Positions 16,448-24,225 of a stretch of 24,379 bases of DNA are shown here, one piece after another. Within the stretch, counting starts at the first letter, position 1. Each line of letters begins with the position of its first letter. Position numbers and translations under genes: made by a program. Origin of the DNA: Rikenellaceae bacterium. GTDB taxonomy: Bacteria; Bacteroidota; Bacteroidia; Bacteroidales; UBA932. Under the pieces are notes generated by a model. The model made no database searches. It was not told where the DNA came from and saw only the letters and a list, made by a program, of their open reading frames with translations. The stretch lies in the NCBI GenBank assembly GCA_003513895.1, contig DOSU01000101.1, positions 16,866 to 41,244 of the forward strand, read 5' to 3'.

Positions 16448-18223
16448 ATGCAAAAAAATGTAACACTTTTAAGCAAAATATCAAATTTTATCAGGACTTT
16501 GCCGGAAAATAAAATGCTTTTTTTGCTTGCATTGGTAGTTGGTGCCGGCAGTGGCCTGGCAGCTGTAATTCTCAAAAGAGCAATTCACTATGTTGCATGG
16601 ATACTAAAAGGCTGGTTTAACAACAACTCAGAAAGTTTTCTCTATTTATTATACCCGGGAGTAGGAATGCTCTTAGCTATGCTTTTTGTAAGATATGTCA
16701 TTAAAGATAATATAAGCCATGGTGTTACAAAAGTTTTGCTTGCTCTTTCCAAAAATGATTCAAAGATTAAACTTCACAACACCTGGTCTTCAATTGTTAC
16801 TAGTTCAGTTACAATAGGATTTGGGGGCTCAGTAGGTGCAGAGGCGCCAATTGTATATACCGGGGCTGCTATTGGCTCGAATGTAGCAAGAGGACTTAAC
16901 CTCTCTTCCAAACACATGACTATTCTGCTCGGATGCGGAGCAGCAGGAGCTGTAGCGGGGATATTTAAGGCTCCGCTTGCAGGAGTCCTGTTCACACTTG
17001 AAATACTTTTGTTCAATATTTCAATGACATCTGTTCTTCCATTACTTGTTTCTGCCGTTACAGCTACTGCAGTTTCCTATTTCCTGCTTGGTAACAGTGT
17101 CGTATTCAGCAATTCTATTCAAGCTTTTACCTTTGCCAATATACCTTTGTATATAGTTCTGGGCGTATTTACAGGTCTTATTTCACTCTATTTTATTAGA
17201 ATGACTCTTGGTATGGAAGACAAGATATCATCCATTAAAAAGCCATTCAGAAAGTGGTTTATATCTGCCATATCTCTTGGTTTACTTATTTTTCTTTTTC
17301 CACCTCTATTTGGCGAGGGATATGATTCGCTCTCATATTTGCTAAACAATAATACCGTTGAAGCTATAGGACCTAGTATATTTGGATCTCTGTTTGAATT
17401 TGAATGGTTTATTCCTGTTTTTTTTACAGCGGTAATTATATTTAAAGTTTGGGCAATGTCGTTTACCAATGCAGGCGGAGGTGTAGGAGGAACGTTCGGC
17501 CCGACTCTTTTTATTGGTGGAGTTGCAGGTTTCGTTCTTGCCCGGATAATTAATCTTAGTGGGATATATTCTGTTCCGGAAGCAAACTTTGCACTTGTGG
17601 GAATGGCTGGACTTATGGCAGGAGTTATGCAGGCACCTCTCACTGCAATATTTTTAATTGCAGAAATGACCGGCGGATATATACTCTTAATGCCGCTAAT
17701 AATTACTTCTGCGATTTCCTTTGCAACAATCCGTTCATTTGAACCATACTCTATATACACAAAAAGGATTGCAAAACAGGGAGACCTTCTTACCCACGAC
17801 AGCGATCAGGCTGTACTTACACTCTTAAAAACATCAGAACTGATAGAAACCGATTTTACAAAGGTTGCTCCGGATAAATCTTTGGGGGATCTTGTCAATG
17901 TAATTAGAACTTCGAAAAGGAATATATTCCCGGTAGTGAACTCAGAAAATGAATTATGCGGTATAATTCTTCTCGACGACATAAGACAAATTATGTTTAA
18001 TTCAGATATGTACCATGTTACGCTTGTTTCTCACCTGATGAAAGAACCAGCTGCTTTTGTTTATGAAAGTGACAAAATGGAAGAAGTAATGAAAAAATTC
18101 GAAGTTACTTCTGCCTGGAATTTACCGGTTCTGGATTGTTCAAATAAGTATATAGGTTTTGTGTCAAAATCAAAAATATTCTCGGCATACAGAGAGCAAT
18201 TACATATAGTATCACATGATTAA
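16448..18223 (+). CDS. ClC-family chloride channel/transporter with CBS domain pair
   Basis: This is a 591-residue membrane protein of the ClC family. The transmembrane domain spans about 22-430. The anion-pathway motifs are GGSVGAEAP, with the gating glutamate at E132, and GGGVGGTFGPTLFIGG near residue 345. The glutamate at the gate is retained, so both channel and H+/Cl- exchanger modes are possible. The cytoplasmic C terminus, about 470-590, carries two CBS repeats (DFTKVAPDKSLGDLVNVIRTSKRNIFPVVN, then VSHLMKEPAAFVYESDKMEEVMKKF), which probably sense nucleotides. The start codon is immediately after a candidate promoter box. A later in-frame ATG at residue 23 would remove the cytoplasmic helix, so the first is preferred. 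The stop overlaps the start of tex by 8 bases, indicating translational coupling. Fluoride or nitrate specificity is not suggested by the motifs. Confidence 0.93.
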   Translation: MQKNVTLLSKISNFIRTLPENKMLFLLALVVGAGSGLAAVILKRAIHYVAWILKGWFNNNSESFLYLLYPGVGMLLAMLFVRYVIKDNISHGVTKVLLALSKNDSKIKLHNTWSSIVTSSVTIGFGGSVGAEAPIVYTGAAIGSNVARGLNLSSKHMTILLGCGAAGAVAGIFKAPLAGVLFTLEILLFNISMTSVLPLLVSAVTATAVSYFLLGNSVVFSNSIQAFTFANIPLYIVLGVFTGLISLYFIRMTLGMEDKISSIKKPFRKWFISAISLGLLIFLFPPLFGEGYDSLSYLLNNNTVEAIGPSIFGSLFEFEWFIPVFFTAVIIFKVWAMSFTNAGGGVGGTFGPTLFIGGVAGFVLARIINLSGIYSVPEANFALVGMAGLMAGVMQAPLTAIFLIAEMTGGYILLMPLIITSAISFATIRSFEPYSIYTKRIAKQGDLLTHDSDQAVLTLLKTSELIETDFTKVAPDKSLGDLVNVIRTSKRNIFPVVNSENELCGIILLDDIRQIMFNSDMYHVTLVSHLMKEPAAFVYESDKMEEVMKKFEVTSAWNLPVLDCSNKYIGFVSKSKIFSAYREQLHIVSHD

Positions 18224-20357
18224 TCTTTATATAGAACACATTAGCGACAAACTTTCCATAAAAGTTTGGCAGGTAGAACATTGTGTTGCACTACTTGAAG
18301 AGGGAGCAACTATACCTTTTATTTCCAGATATCGTAAAGAACGGACTGGTGCTCTTGATGAAGTTCAGGTTGCCGAAATTAAACACCATTTTCTCAGATT
18401 TATTGATCTTGAAAAAAGAAAAATAGCAGTAATTGGTTCTATTGATGAGCAGGGGATGCTAACAAAGGAGCTCAAAAAAGAGATAGAAATATGTGTTGAC
18501 CCTCAAAAACTGGAAGATTTATATCTCCCTTTTAAACCAAAAAGAAGGACAAAAGCGTCAATAGCTAAAGAAAAGGGGCTGGAGCCGCTTGCTAAAGTTA
18601 TATACGGGTTTGATTCAGCAAACCCCGAAACAGATGCTCAAAAATTTCTCAACGATGAAGTTACTTCTATTGAATTTGCACTTTCGGGAGCCAGAGAAAT
18701 TATTGCAGAATGGTTTAGCGAAGATTCGAAAATCAGGGAAGAGCTTAGAAATCAGTATTCTAAATTTGCAAAAGTTGTTTCTAAGCAACATAAAGATATT
18801 GAATCTCCAGATGGCAGTAAATATAAAAACTACTTTGACTTTGGCGGAAACATTTCAGGAATGCCTGCACACAGGCTACTTGCAATGCTTAGGGGTGAAC
18901 GAGAGGGGGAACTCACTATAAAACTGGAAATTGATTCTGAATATTCTCTAAATTATATTAGACGAGTCGTTTATAAAAATAGAAATATTCCTTCTTCAAA
19001 GTGTAAAGTTCAAATTGAACTTGCCATCGAAGATTCTTATAAAAGACTTCTTCATTCTTCTATTGAAAATGAAACTATTAAGGCGGCAAAAGAAAAAGCA
19101 GATCTGGAATCGGTTAAAGTTTTCGGGGAAAATTTATCCTCATTGCTGTTGGCTGCGCCTGTGGGTCAAAAACGAGTGCTTGCTCTTGATCCCGGTTTCA
19201 GAACTGGATGTAAAGTTGTTTGCCTTGATTCCCAGGGGGAGTTGTTGCACAATGATACGATTTATCCGCATCCGCCCGTTAATGAAAAAATGCAGGCTAT
19301 AAAAAAAATATCAAATCTTATAGAATCTTACAAAATTGAAGTTATTGCTATTGGCGATGGCACAGCAAGCAGAGAAACGGAAGCATTTATAAAGAAAATT
19401 CCAATGCCTAAGGGCATCCAGGTTTTTTCTGTGAGTGAAGATGGAGCCTCTGTCTATTCTGCATCTCCGGTTGCCAGAGAGGAGTTCCCGGACTATGATG
19501 TAACTGTAAGGGGTGCTGTTTCTATAGGAAGGAGAGTTATGGATCCTCTTGCAGAACTTGTTAAAATTGATCCTAAGTCGATAGGTGTTGGCCAGTATCA
19601 ACATGATATAGATCAATCCTTGCTTAAAGAGATGCTCGATAATACCGTTACCAGTTGCGTAAACAGAGTTGGAGTAAATCTTAATACTGCAAGCAAGCAT
19701 CTTCTTAGCTATGTTTCCGGGATAGGACCATCATTAGCTCAGAGTATTGTAACTTTCAGAAGCGAAAACGGACCGTTTAAATCAAGACTTGAGCTTCAAA
19801 AAGTAAAAAGACTTGGGGACAAGGTATTTGAACAGTGTGCAGGTTTTCTGAGAATTCCGGATTCTGAAAATCCTCTCGATAATACAGCCGTACACCCCGA
19901 AAGGTATGCACTTGTAAAGGCTATTGCAAAGGATGTTAATCTCTCCACTGAAGAGTTGATTAGAGATGAAAGTGCAAGGAAAACAATTAATATTGAGAAG
20001 TATGTCACAAGTGAGGTAGGAATTCCTACACTTACTGATATTATGGATGAACTTTCAAAACCAGGCAGAGATCCAAGAAAAATTGCGCAAATGATGGAAT
20101 TTGCGCCTGATATCCATACAATTGACGACTTGAAAGCCGGTATGGTACTACCGGGAATAGTTACCAATATTACAAACTTTGGAGCTTTTGTAGATATTGG
20201 AATTAAACAGGATGGTCTTGTACATATCTCGCAAATGTCAAACAAGTTCATCTCTTCACCATCTGAAGTTGTTAAACTGCAACAGCCTGTACAGGTTAAG
20301 GTTATCGAAGTTGACTTTAAACGGGGAAGAATCCAGTTAAGTTTAAAAACAGATTAG
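18216..20357 (+). CDS. tex: Tex-family RNA-binding transcription accessory protein
   Basis: This is a 713-residue Tex/YhgF protein, a cytoplasmic nucleic-acid-binding factor linked to transcription, related to eukaryotic Spt6. In order: the N-terminal helical region with GATIPFISRYRKERTGALDEVQV (about 31-53) and PKRRTKASIAKEKGLEPLA; the YqgF/RuvC-like fold starting RVLALDPGFRTGCKVV with D325; helix-hairpin-helix motifs at about 488-560 (YVSGIGPSLAQSIVTF, LQKVKRLGDKVFEQCAGFLRI); and a C-terminal S1 RNA-binding domain at about 641-712 (GIVTNITNFGAFVDIGIKQDG). The length is complete for the shorter form of the family. Its ATG lies within the end of the ClC gene, so the two are cotranscribed. Its stop codon overlaps that of the convergent EamA transporter by 3 bases, with no clear terminator between. 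Confidence 0.95.
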   Translation: MINLYIEHISDKLSIKVWQVEHCVALLEEGATIPFISRYRKERTGALDEVQVAEIKHHFLRFIDLEKRKIAVIGSIDEQGMLTKELKKEIEICVDPQKLEDLYLPFKPKRRTKASIAKEKGLEPLAKVIYGFDSANPETDAQKFLNDEVTSIEFALSGAREIIAEWFSEDSKIREELRNQYSKFAKVVSKQHKDIESPDGSKYKNYFDFGGNISGMPAHRLLAMLRGEREGELTIKLEIDSEYSLNYIRRVVYKNRNIPSSKCKVQIELAIEDSYKRLLHSSIENETIKAAKEKADLESVKVFGENLSSLLLAAPVGQKRVLALDPGFRTGCKVVCLDSQGELLHNDTIYPHPPVNEKMQAIKKISNLIESYKIEVIAIGDGTASRETEAFIKKIPMPKGIQVFSVSEDGASVYSASPVAREEFPDYDVTVRGAVSIGRRVMDPLAELVKIDPKSIGVGQYQHDIDQSLLKEMLDNTVTSCVNRVGVNLNTASKHLLSYVSGIGPSLAQSIVTFRSENGPFKSRLELQKVKRLGDKVFEQCAGFLRIPDSENPLDNTAVHPERYALVKAIAKDVNLSTEELIRDESARKTINIEKYVTSEVGIPTLTDIMDELSKPGRDPRKIAQMMEFAPDIHTIDDLKAGMVLPGIVTNITNFGAFVDIGIKQDGLVHISQMSNKFISSPSEVVKLQQPVQVKVIEVDFKRGRIQLSLKTD

Positions 20358-21262
20358 TTTGTTTCAGGCTTCTTTCTCTCCCTTTGAGCTATGATTACCC
20401 CGAGAATTACAATTAAAATACCAATTATCTTTCTGGTATTAAGGCTTTCGTGCCCCATTACAAAGGCCCCAAAGGCGCTTACAACAGGAACCAGTGATGT
20501 AAAGATGTTTGTTCTTGCTATACCAAGAACCTTAATCGAATTTATAAAGAGAATGAATGCAGCACAAGAACATAAAACGGCAAGAAAAAGAAGCGGTTTA
20601 AGTATTTCCGGAGTGAAAGAGGAGATTGATACTGACGATGCATCGTTATAAAGAAAGAGTGGCAGGAAATAGATAGCACCAAGTAAATGCTGATAAGTAA
20701 CAATTGTATAACTGTTATATCTGTTCGTCAGTTTTTTCACGATTACAGAATATCCAACCGCTGCAAAGACTGCAATAAACAATAGAAATATTCCGTAATA
20801 GTGGCTCACCTGAACAGAGCCGTTTTCAAAAACCACGAGAAGTATTCCCGGAAGAGTAATTGATACTCCAAAAACATTAATTACGGTAATTTTCTCTTTG
20901 TACACAATCATCCCGGGAATTAGTGCAAAAATTGGAATTGTAGCAATAATAATTGCACCCAGGGTAGGAGAGTCCACAATTTGAAGACCAAGAGTCTCTC
21001 CGATAAAATATATAAAAGGCTCCATCGTCACTAACAATAAAAACCATCCCCAGTCTTTTCTGGCTACTCTTTCCAGTTTTCCTGAAATTAAGGAAACCAA
21101 AAGTAGAATAATTGCAGCAAATGCCATTCTGAAAAAAATAAGGGCATAAGGAGGAAAACCATCCTGAAGCAATGAATTGGTCCAGATAAATGAAAATCCC
21201 CAGAAAATTACTGCAGTAACTATGGAAAAATAAACTAAAATTGGGGTGCTTTTATTTTCCAT
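20354..21262 (-). CDS. DMT-superfamily EamA transporter
   Basis: This 302-residue inner-membrane protein has about ten hydrophobic helices arranged as two EamA repeats (about 10-145 and 155-290). The first repeat begins with VTAVIFWGFSFIWTNSLLQDGFPPYALIFFRMAFAAIILL, the usual entry of drug/metabolite transporters. The second has YSVIVKKLTNRYNSYTIVTYQHLLGAIYFLPLF and ends IIGILIVILGVIIAQR with a basic tail. The substrate cannot be inferred; characterised relatives export amino acids or metabolites. It is the last gene of the five-gene minus-strand run and its start overlaps the end of the dihydroorotase-family gene by 11 bases. Its stop overlaps that of tex. Confidence 0.88.
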   Translation of the reverse strand: MENKSTPILVYFSIVTAVIFWGFSFIWTNSLLQDGFPPYALIFFRMAFAAIILLLVSLISGKLERVARKDWGWFLLLVTMEPFIYFIGETLGLQIVDSPTLGAIIIATIPIFALIPGMIVYKEKITVINVFGVSITLPGILLVVFENGSVQVSHYYGIFLLFIAVFAAVGYSVIVKKLTNRYNSYTIVTYQHLLGAIYFLPLFLYNDASSVSISSFTPEILKPLLFLAVLCSCAAFILFINSIKVLGIARTNIFTSLVPVVSAFGAFVMGHESLNTRKIIGILIVILGVIIAQRERKKPETN

Positions 21263-22592
21263 TATTAAATATTAGTCTTTTTCCGTTTTTCTTACCGGTG
21301 AGCATTCCTTCTTTAACTACTTGAATCCCATTGACAAAAGTGTGAATGACAGAAGAGCTGAATGTATAATCCTCAAAGGGAGACCAACCGCAAAGGTATG
21401 CAGGATGTTTTGTTGTAATGCTGTCGTTTTTAGCGCTGTCAAAAAGCATTATGTCTGCGTAGTAGCCTTCTCTAATGTATCCTCTTCTGTCAATTTTGAA
21501 TCTATCTGCAGGGGAGTGACACATTCTATCGGCAATTTCTTCAGGAGAAAAATGTCCGGCTTTATGAAGTTCCCACATGATTTGAAAGCTATGCTGAATA
21601 AGAGGAAGTCCGGAAGGAGAGTCTCTATATTTTGCAGCTTTTTCTTCAATTGTATGTGGGGCATGATCAGTTGCTACAACTTTTATTATTCCATCCTTAA
21701 CTGCTTTAATTATTGCCTCTTTATCCTCTTTCTCCTTGATTGATGGGTTGCATTTCATCTTGCTGCCTAGTTTCCCGTAATTACTGCTGTCTAGAAACAT
21801 GTAGTGTACGCAAACTTCACCGGTTATTAAGGGATTTACCTTTTGAGCATTTTTTATCATCTCAATCTCTTCTTTTGTGCTAATATGAAGGATGTGAAGA
21901 GATGAGTTGTTTCTCAATGCCAGTTCAATTGCTCTTTTTGAAGAGTTTATGCATGCCTCTCTGCTTCTTATGTTTATATGTTCCTCAAAAGGAATATTCA
22001 CACCATATTTCTCAATTGCAGCGGATAGATTTTTGCTAATAACCAAGTTGTCTTCACAGTGTGTTGCGATTAGCATTTTTGAGAGGGAAAAAATGTTTTC
22101 AAGAGATTCAGAGTTGTCAACAAGCAGATCTCCGGTAGAAGAACCCATGAAAATTTTTAAGCCGCAAATTTGAGATTTATCTGCTTTAAGAATCTCTTCA
22201 ATGTTATCGTTGCTTGCTCCCAGATAAAAAGAGTAGTTTGCATAAGATGCTTTGCTCGCTACTTCATATTTCTGTTCAAGAATTTCCAGTGTAACAGCAG
22301 CAGGTGTTGTGTTTGGCATATCCATAAAAGAAGTTACTCCCCCAAGAACAGATGCTGCACTTTCGCTCTCAATCGAACCTTTTTTGGGATTGCCTGGATC
22401 TCTGAAATGAACCTGGTCGTCAATTATTCCGGGCATAAGGAAAAGACCTTCCGCTTCAATAGAAAAATCTGTTTTAGGCAACTCTTCTCCTTTTCTGTAG
22501 ATGCCGGAAATTAATTCCCCGTCAATAGAAATACTTCCGACAAATGAATTTCCTTCGTTAATTATCGTACAATTCTTTATTAATATGGACAT
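21252..22592 (-). CDS. pyrC: Dihydroorotase-family amidohydrolase
   Basis: This is a 446-residue cyclic amidohydrolase of the type annotated as dihydroorotase in Bacteroidota, which closes carbamoyl-aspartate to dihydroorotate in pyrimidine synthesis. Supporting segments are PGIIDDQVHFRDPG (54-67), SFMDMPNTTPA, LKIFMGSSTGDLLVDN, the metal-binding LIATHCED, HILHIST, and VVATDHAPHT with the catalytic aspartate. At the first metal site the usual HxH reads Q60-V-H62, so the first histidine is replaced by glutamine. I recall this DDQVHFR form as common in Bacteroidota sequences, so it is probably a subfamily trait and not a mutation. Metal content and activity may differ from classic enzymes, and allantoinase or another hydantoinase-like role is possible. 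It lies 14 bases after the glycosyltransferase gene; no other pyr gene is in the window. Confidence 0.85.
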   Translation of the reverse strand: MSILIKNCTIINEGNSFVGSISIDGELISGIYRKGEELPKTDFSIEAEGLFLMPGIIDDQVHFRDPGNPKKGSIESESAASVLGGVTSFMDMPNTTPAAVTLEILEQKYEVASKASYANYSFYLGASNDNIEEILKADKSQICGLKIFMGSSTGDLLVDNSESLENIFSLSKMLIATHCEDNLVISKNLSAAIEKYGVNIPFEEHINIRSREACINSSKRAIELALRNNSSLHILHISTKEEIEMIKNAQKVNPLITGEVCVHYMFLDSSNYGKLGSKMKCNPSIKEKEDKEAIIKAVKDGIIKVVATDHAPHTIEEKAAKYRDSPSGLPLIQHSFQIMWELHKAGHFSPEEIADRMCHSPADRFKIDRRGYIREGYYADIMLFDSAKNDSITTKHPAYLCGWSPFEDYTFSSSVIHTFVNGIQVVKEGMLTGKKNGKRLIFNNGK

Positions 22593-22606
22593 TTAATTGG
22601 GTAGTG

Positions 22607-23341
22607 TTAGATAAGCGGTCTTGGACGAATTCTGCGGAATTTAAGTTTAAGTACACCCCAGAATGCCTCTCCAAAAATTCCACTGCTCATTTTTGAAGTC
22701 CCCTGCTTCCTGTCGACGAAAATAATAGGAACTTCTTCTGTAACAAAACCAAGTCTTATTGTGTTGTATTTCATTTCAATCTGAAATCCGTACCCTTTCA
22801 TTTTTATCTTTGAAAAATCGATTTTTTCAAGAACTTCTCTCTTATAACACTTAAACCCGGCAGTGGTATCAAATATATTGATTCCAAGGATGTTCCTTAC
22901 GTAGGCAGATGCATAATAAGACATAATAACCCTTCCAATAGGCCAGTTAATTACGCTTATACCATTGCAATATCTGGATCCAATTGCCAGATCTGCTCCA
23001 TTAAGACAGGCGTGATACAATCTTGGCAAATCATTGGGATCGTGGGAGAAATCGGCATCCATTTCAAAAATATACTTGTAGTTATGAGTTAGCGCCCAAT
23101 TAAACCCAGAGATATATGCAGTCCCAAGCCCTTGTTTGCCAACTCTTTCCAGGATAAACAGAGAAAGTGAGAACTCACCTTGTTTAAGAACCTTTACAAT
23201 ATCTGCAGTTCCATCCGGAGATCCGTCATCTACTACAAGAATGTGAAAATTCTCCTTTAGAGTCCTTATGGACCTAATAATATTTTCAATATTTTCCTTT
23301 TCGTTGTAGGTTGGAATTATGATTATCTTGTCGGAGTCCAT
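22607..23341 (-). CDS. Polyprenol monophosphomannose synthase-like glycosyltransferase, GT2
   Basis: This 244-residue family 2 glycosyltransferase resembles soluble dolichol/polyprenol-phosphate mannose synthases (Dpm1), which load a sugar from a nucleotide donor onto a lipid phosphate at the inner face of the membrane. The donor-binding start IIIIPTYNEKENI is at 6-18, VVDDGSPDGT at 36-45, and the metal-binding DAD motif at 95-97 in EMDADFSHDP. Further family blocks are GLGTAYISGFNWAL, DLAIGSRY and DTTAGFKCYKREVLEKI. There is no C-terminal membrane domain, matching the short Dpm1 type. Its start overlaps the DUF2752 gene by 19 bases, so the two are translationally coupled. The product could feed protein glycosylation or surface-sugar modification. 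The sugar itself is not determined by the sequence. Confidence 0.9.
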   Translation of the reverse strand: MDSDKIIIIPTYNEKENIENIIRSIRTLKENFHILVVDDGSPDGTADIVKVLKQGEFSLSLFILERVGKQGLGTAYISGFNWALTHNYKYIFEMDADFSHDPNDLPRLYHACLNGADLAIGSRYCNGISVINWPIGRVIMSYYASAYVRNILGINIFDTTAGFKCYKREVLEKIDFSKIKMKGYGFQIEMKYNTIRLGFVTEEVPIIFVDRKQGTSKMSSGIFGEAFWGVLKLKFRRIRPRPLI

Positions 23342-23685
23342 ATCTGGGTTTTAGTCGAATTACGGCCAAAGGTATTAATTATTTTTCTTTTTCTGAAGCT
23401 GACGGCTATACTTTTAATCCATATGTATATTAGCATTGGAGCAACAATTACAACCAAACGGTTATAATGAAATGCACCGTCAAAGTCTAAGTAAAGAAGC
23501 GAAAAAATTGCTCTTGTCATTCCGCAGCCGTAGCACTCTACTCCAAATGTGTTTTTAAATAAACATATGGTGGTCCCGTGAAAAATTTCATCAAGTGGAA
23601 TGAGGTAAAGGAAAAAGGGGGCAACTAGAATTATAATCCAACGATAACGATTAAATTCTGGTTCTGTTTGCAACAATTTTGCCAT
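23323..23685 (-). CDS. DUF2752-family small membrane protein
   Basis: This is a 120-residue membrane protein from ATG 23685 (MAKLLQTEPEF). A longer reading from TTG 23709 is less likely. Two or three hydrophobic segments are visible: WIIILVAPFFLYLIPL (about 16-31), the region around 58-66, and VVIVAPMLIYIWI (about 78-90). Between them is the DUF2752 signature, C41 followed by VECYGCGMTRAIFSLLYLD (C51, C54, T57, R58) and the later HYNRL. The paired cysteines facing a membrane suggest metal binding or redox chemistry, but the function of the family is unknown. Its 5' end overlaps the zinc-ribbon/TM2 gene by 35 bases and its 3' end overlaps the Dpm1-like gene by 19, so the three are read as one tightly packed message. 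Confidence 0.82.
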   Translation of the reverse strand: MAKLLQTEPEFNRYRWIIILVAPFFLYLIPLDEIFHGTTICLFKNTFGVECYGCGMTRAIFSLLYLDFDGAFHYNRLVVIVAPMLIYIWIKSIAVSFRKRKIINTFGRNSTKTQIWTPTR

Positions 23686-24040
23686 ATCCGTCTCTGTAAC
23701 TTCCAACAACTATCATTATCAGGTCTATAAGTGCCCATATCCCGCATCCGCCCAGAGTGAGAAGTTGAACAATTCCTATACCTGTGCTTTTTGTATAGAA
23801 ACGGTGAACTCCAAAACATCCAAGAAACAGACACAACAAAAGTGTTGTAAGCCAGTCAAATTCTGAATCATAGCTTGTGTCTTTTAATGCAACTCCACAC
23901 TTAACACAATAGGTTGCATTGTCGGGAGTTGACGCACGGCAGTTAGGGCATATTCTATTTCCTGCCATAGGAGAAACACCGCAAGCGACACATATTATCG
24001 CCTTTTCGGATACTTCGTTTCCGCAATTTCTACAATACAT
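23651..24040 (-). CDS. Double zinc-ribbon TM2-domain membrane protein
   Basis: This encodes 129 residues from ATG 24040 (MYCRNCGNEV). A TTG at 24067 would extend it, but that codon lies inside the -7 promoter box, so it is excluded. Two zinc ribbons come first, with cysteines C3, C6, C17, C20 and C31, C34, C45, C48, both CxxC-x10-CxxC. After a short linker a TM2 domain covers about 64-112: two membrane helices around the motif FLGCFGVHRFYTK, then GIGIVQLLTLGGCGIWALIDLIMIVVG. The tail is short and basic. TM2 proteins occur from bacteria to humans and their role in bacteria is unknown. It is the first gene of a five-gene minus-strand run, divergent from the rRNA operon, with a perfect -7 box 24 bases upstream and a dyad further up. 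Confidence 0.86.
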   Translation of the reverse strand: MYCRNCGNEVSEKAIICVACGVSPMAGNRICPNCRASTPDNATYCVKCGVALKDTSYDSEFDWLTTLLLCLFLGCFGVHRFYTKSTGIGIVQLLTLGGCGIWALIDLIMIVVGSYRDGYGKIVANRTRI

Positions 24041-24064
24041 AACATAAATTTTTCTTAGTTTATG

Positions 24065-24072
24065 CAAATTTA
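24065..24072 (-). promoter_or_regulatory. -7 box of the TM2-DUF2752-GT2-pyrC-eamA operon
   Basis: The minus strand reads TAAATTTG followed by C, a perfect TAnnTTTG match. It implies a start site near 24060 and a leader of about 20 bases to the ATG at 24040. No -33 TTTG is seen; an inverted repeat begins where it should be. Confidence 0.65.
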
Positions 24073-24091
24073 GTATTTACAGCGGTTTATG

Positions 24092-24111
24092 ATAATGTTT
24101 TTTAACATTAT
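24092..24111. promoter_or_regulatory. Inverted repeat between the divergent TM2 and rRNA promoters
   Basis: Arms ATAATGTT (24092-24099) and AACATTAT (24104-24111) form a perfect 8-bp dyad around four T. It begins 20 bases upstream of the TM2 gene's -7 box, at its -33 position, and ends 28 bases upstream of the rRNA -33 element. It looks like an operator and could act on either promoter. A-rich DNA follows it. Confidence 0.4.
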
Positions 24112-24118
24112 TTGCACC

Positions 24119-24171
24119 GTTAAAAAAAATAAATTAAATTTTGGTAATTCTAAATTAAGTACATATCTTTG
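24119..24171 (+). promoter_or_regulatory. rRNA operon promoter with A-rich upstream element
   Basis: The -33 TTTG (24140-24143) and the -7 TATCTTTG (24164-24171) are separated by 20 bases, an exact Bacteroidota promoter. Just upstream, about 24119-24137 is nearly all A and T with an eight-A run, resembling an UP element as expected for a strong rRNA promoter. The start site should be near 24176-24178, about 177 bases before mature 16S. Confidence 0.82.
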
Positions 24172-24190
24172 CACTCCCCAAACGGAACAG

Positions 24191-24215
24191 GATGGTCGTA
24201 ACGGACCATTTTTTT
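24191..24215 (+). terminator. Terminator-like hairpin in the rRNA leader
   Basis: ATGGTC (24192-24197) pairs with GACCAT (24204-24209) over a 6-base loop, extended by a G-T wobble, and a run of seven T ends at 24215. This has the form of an intrinsic terminator only about 15-40 bases after the predicted rRNA start. The stem is short, so its efficiency is uncertain. Confidence 0.45.
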
Positions 24216-24225
24216 GACTGGGATT

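Noticed and set aside
17188..17760. A 190-codon open frame antisense to the ClC gene
   Set aside because: It lies wholly opposite a strongly supported membrane-protein gene, has no recognisable domain and is explained by low stop frequency in the complementary frame.
19796..20251. A 151-codon open frame antisense to the tex S1/HhH region
   Set aside because: The tex frame carries well-known domains here; the antisense product shows no domain and no promoter or start context.
24041..24067. TTG-initiated extension of the zinc-ribbon/TM2 protein
   Set aside because: The TTG is part of a perfect -7 promoter box, so it is not transcribed.
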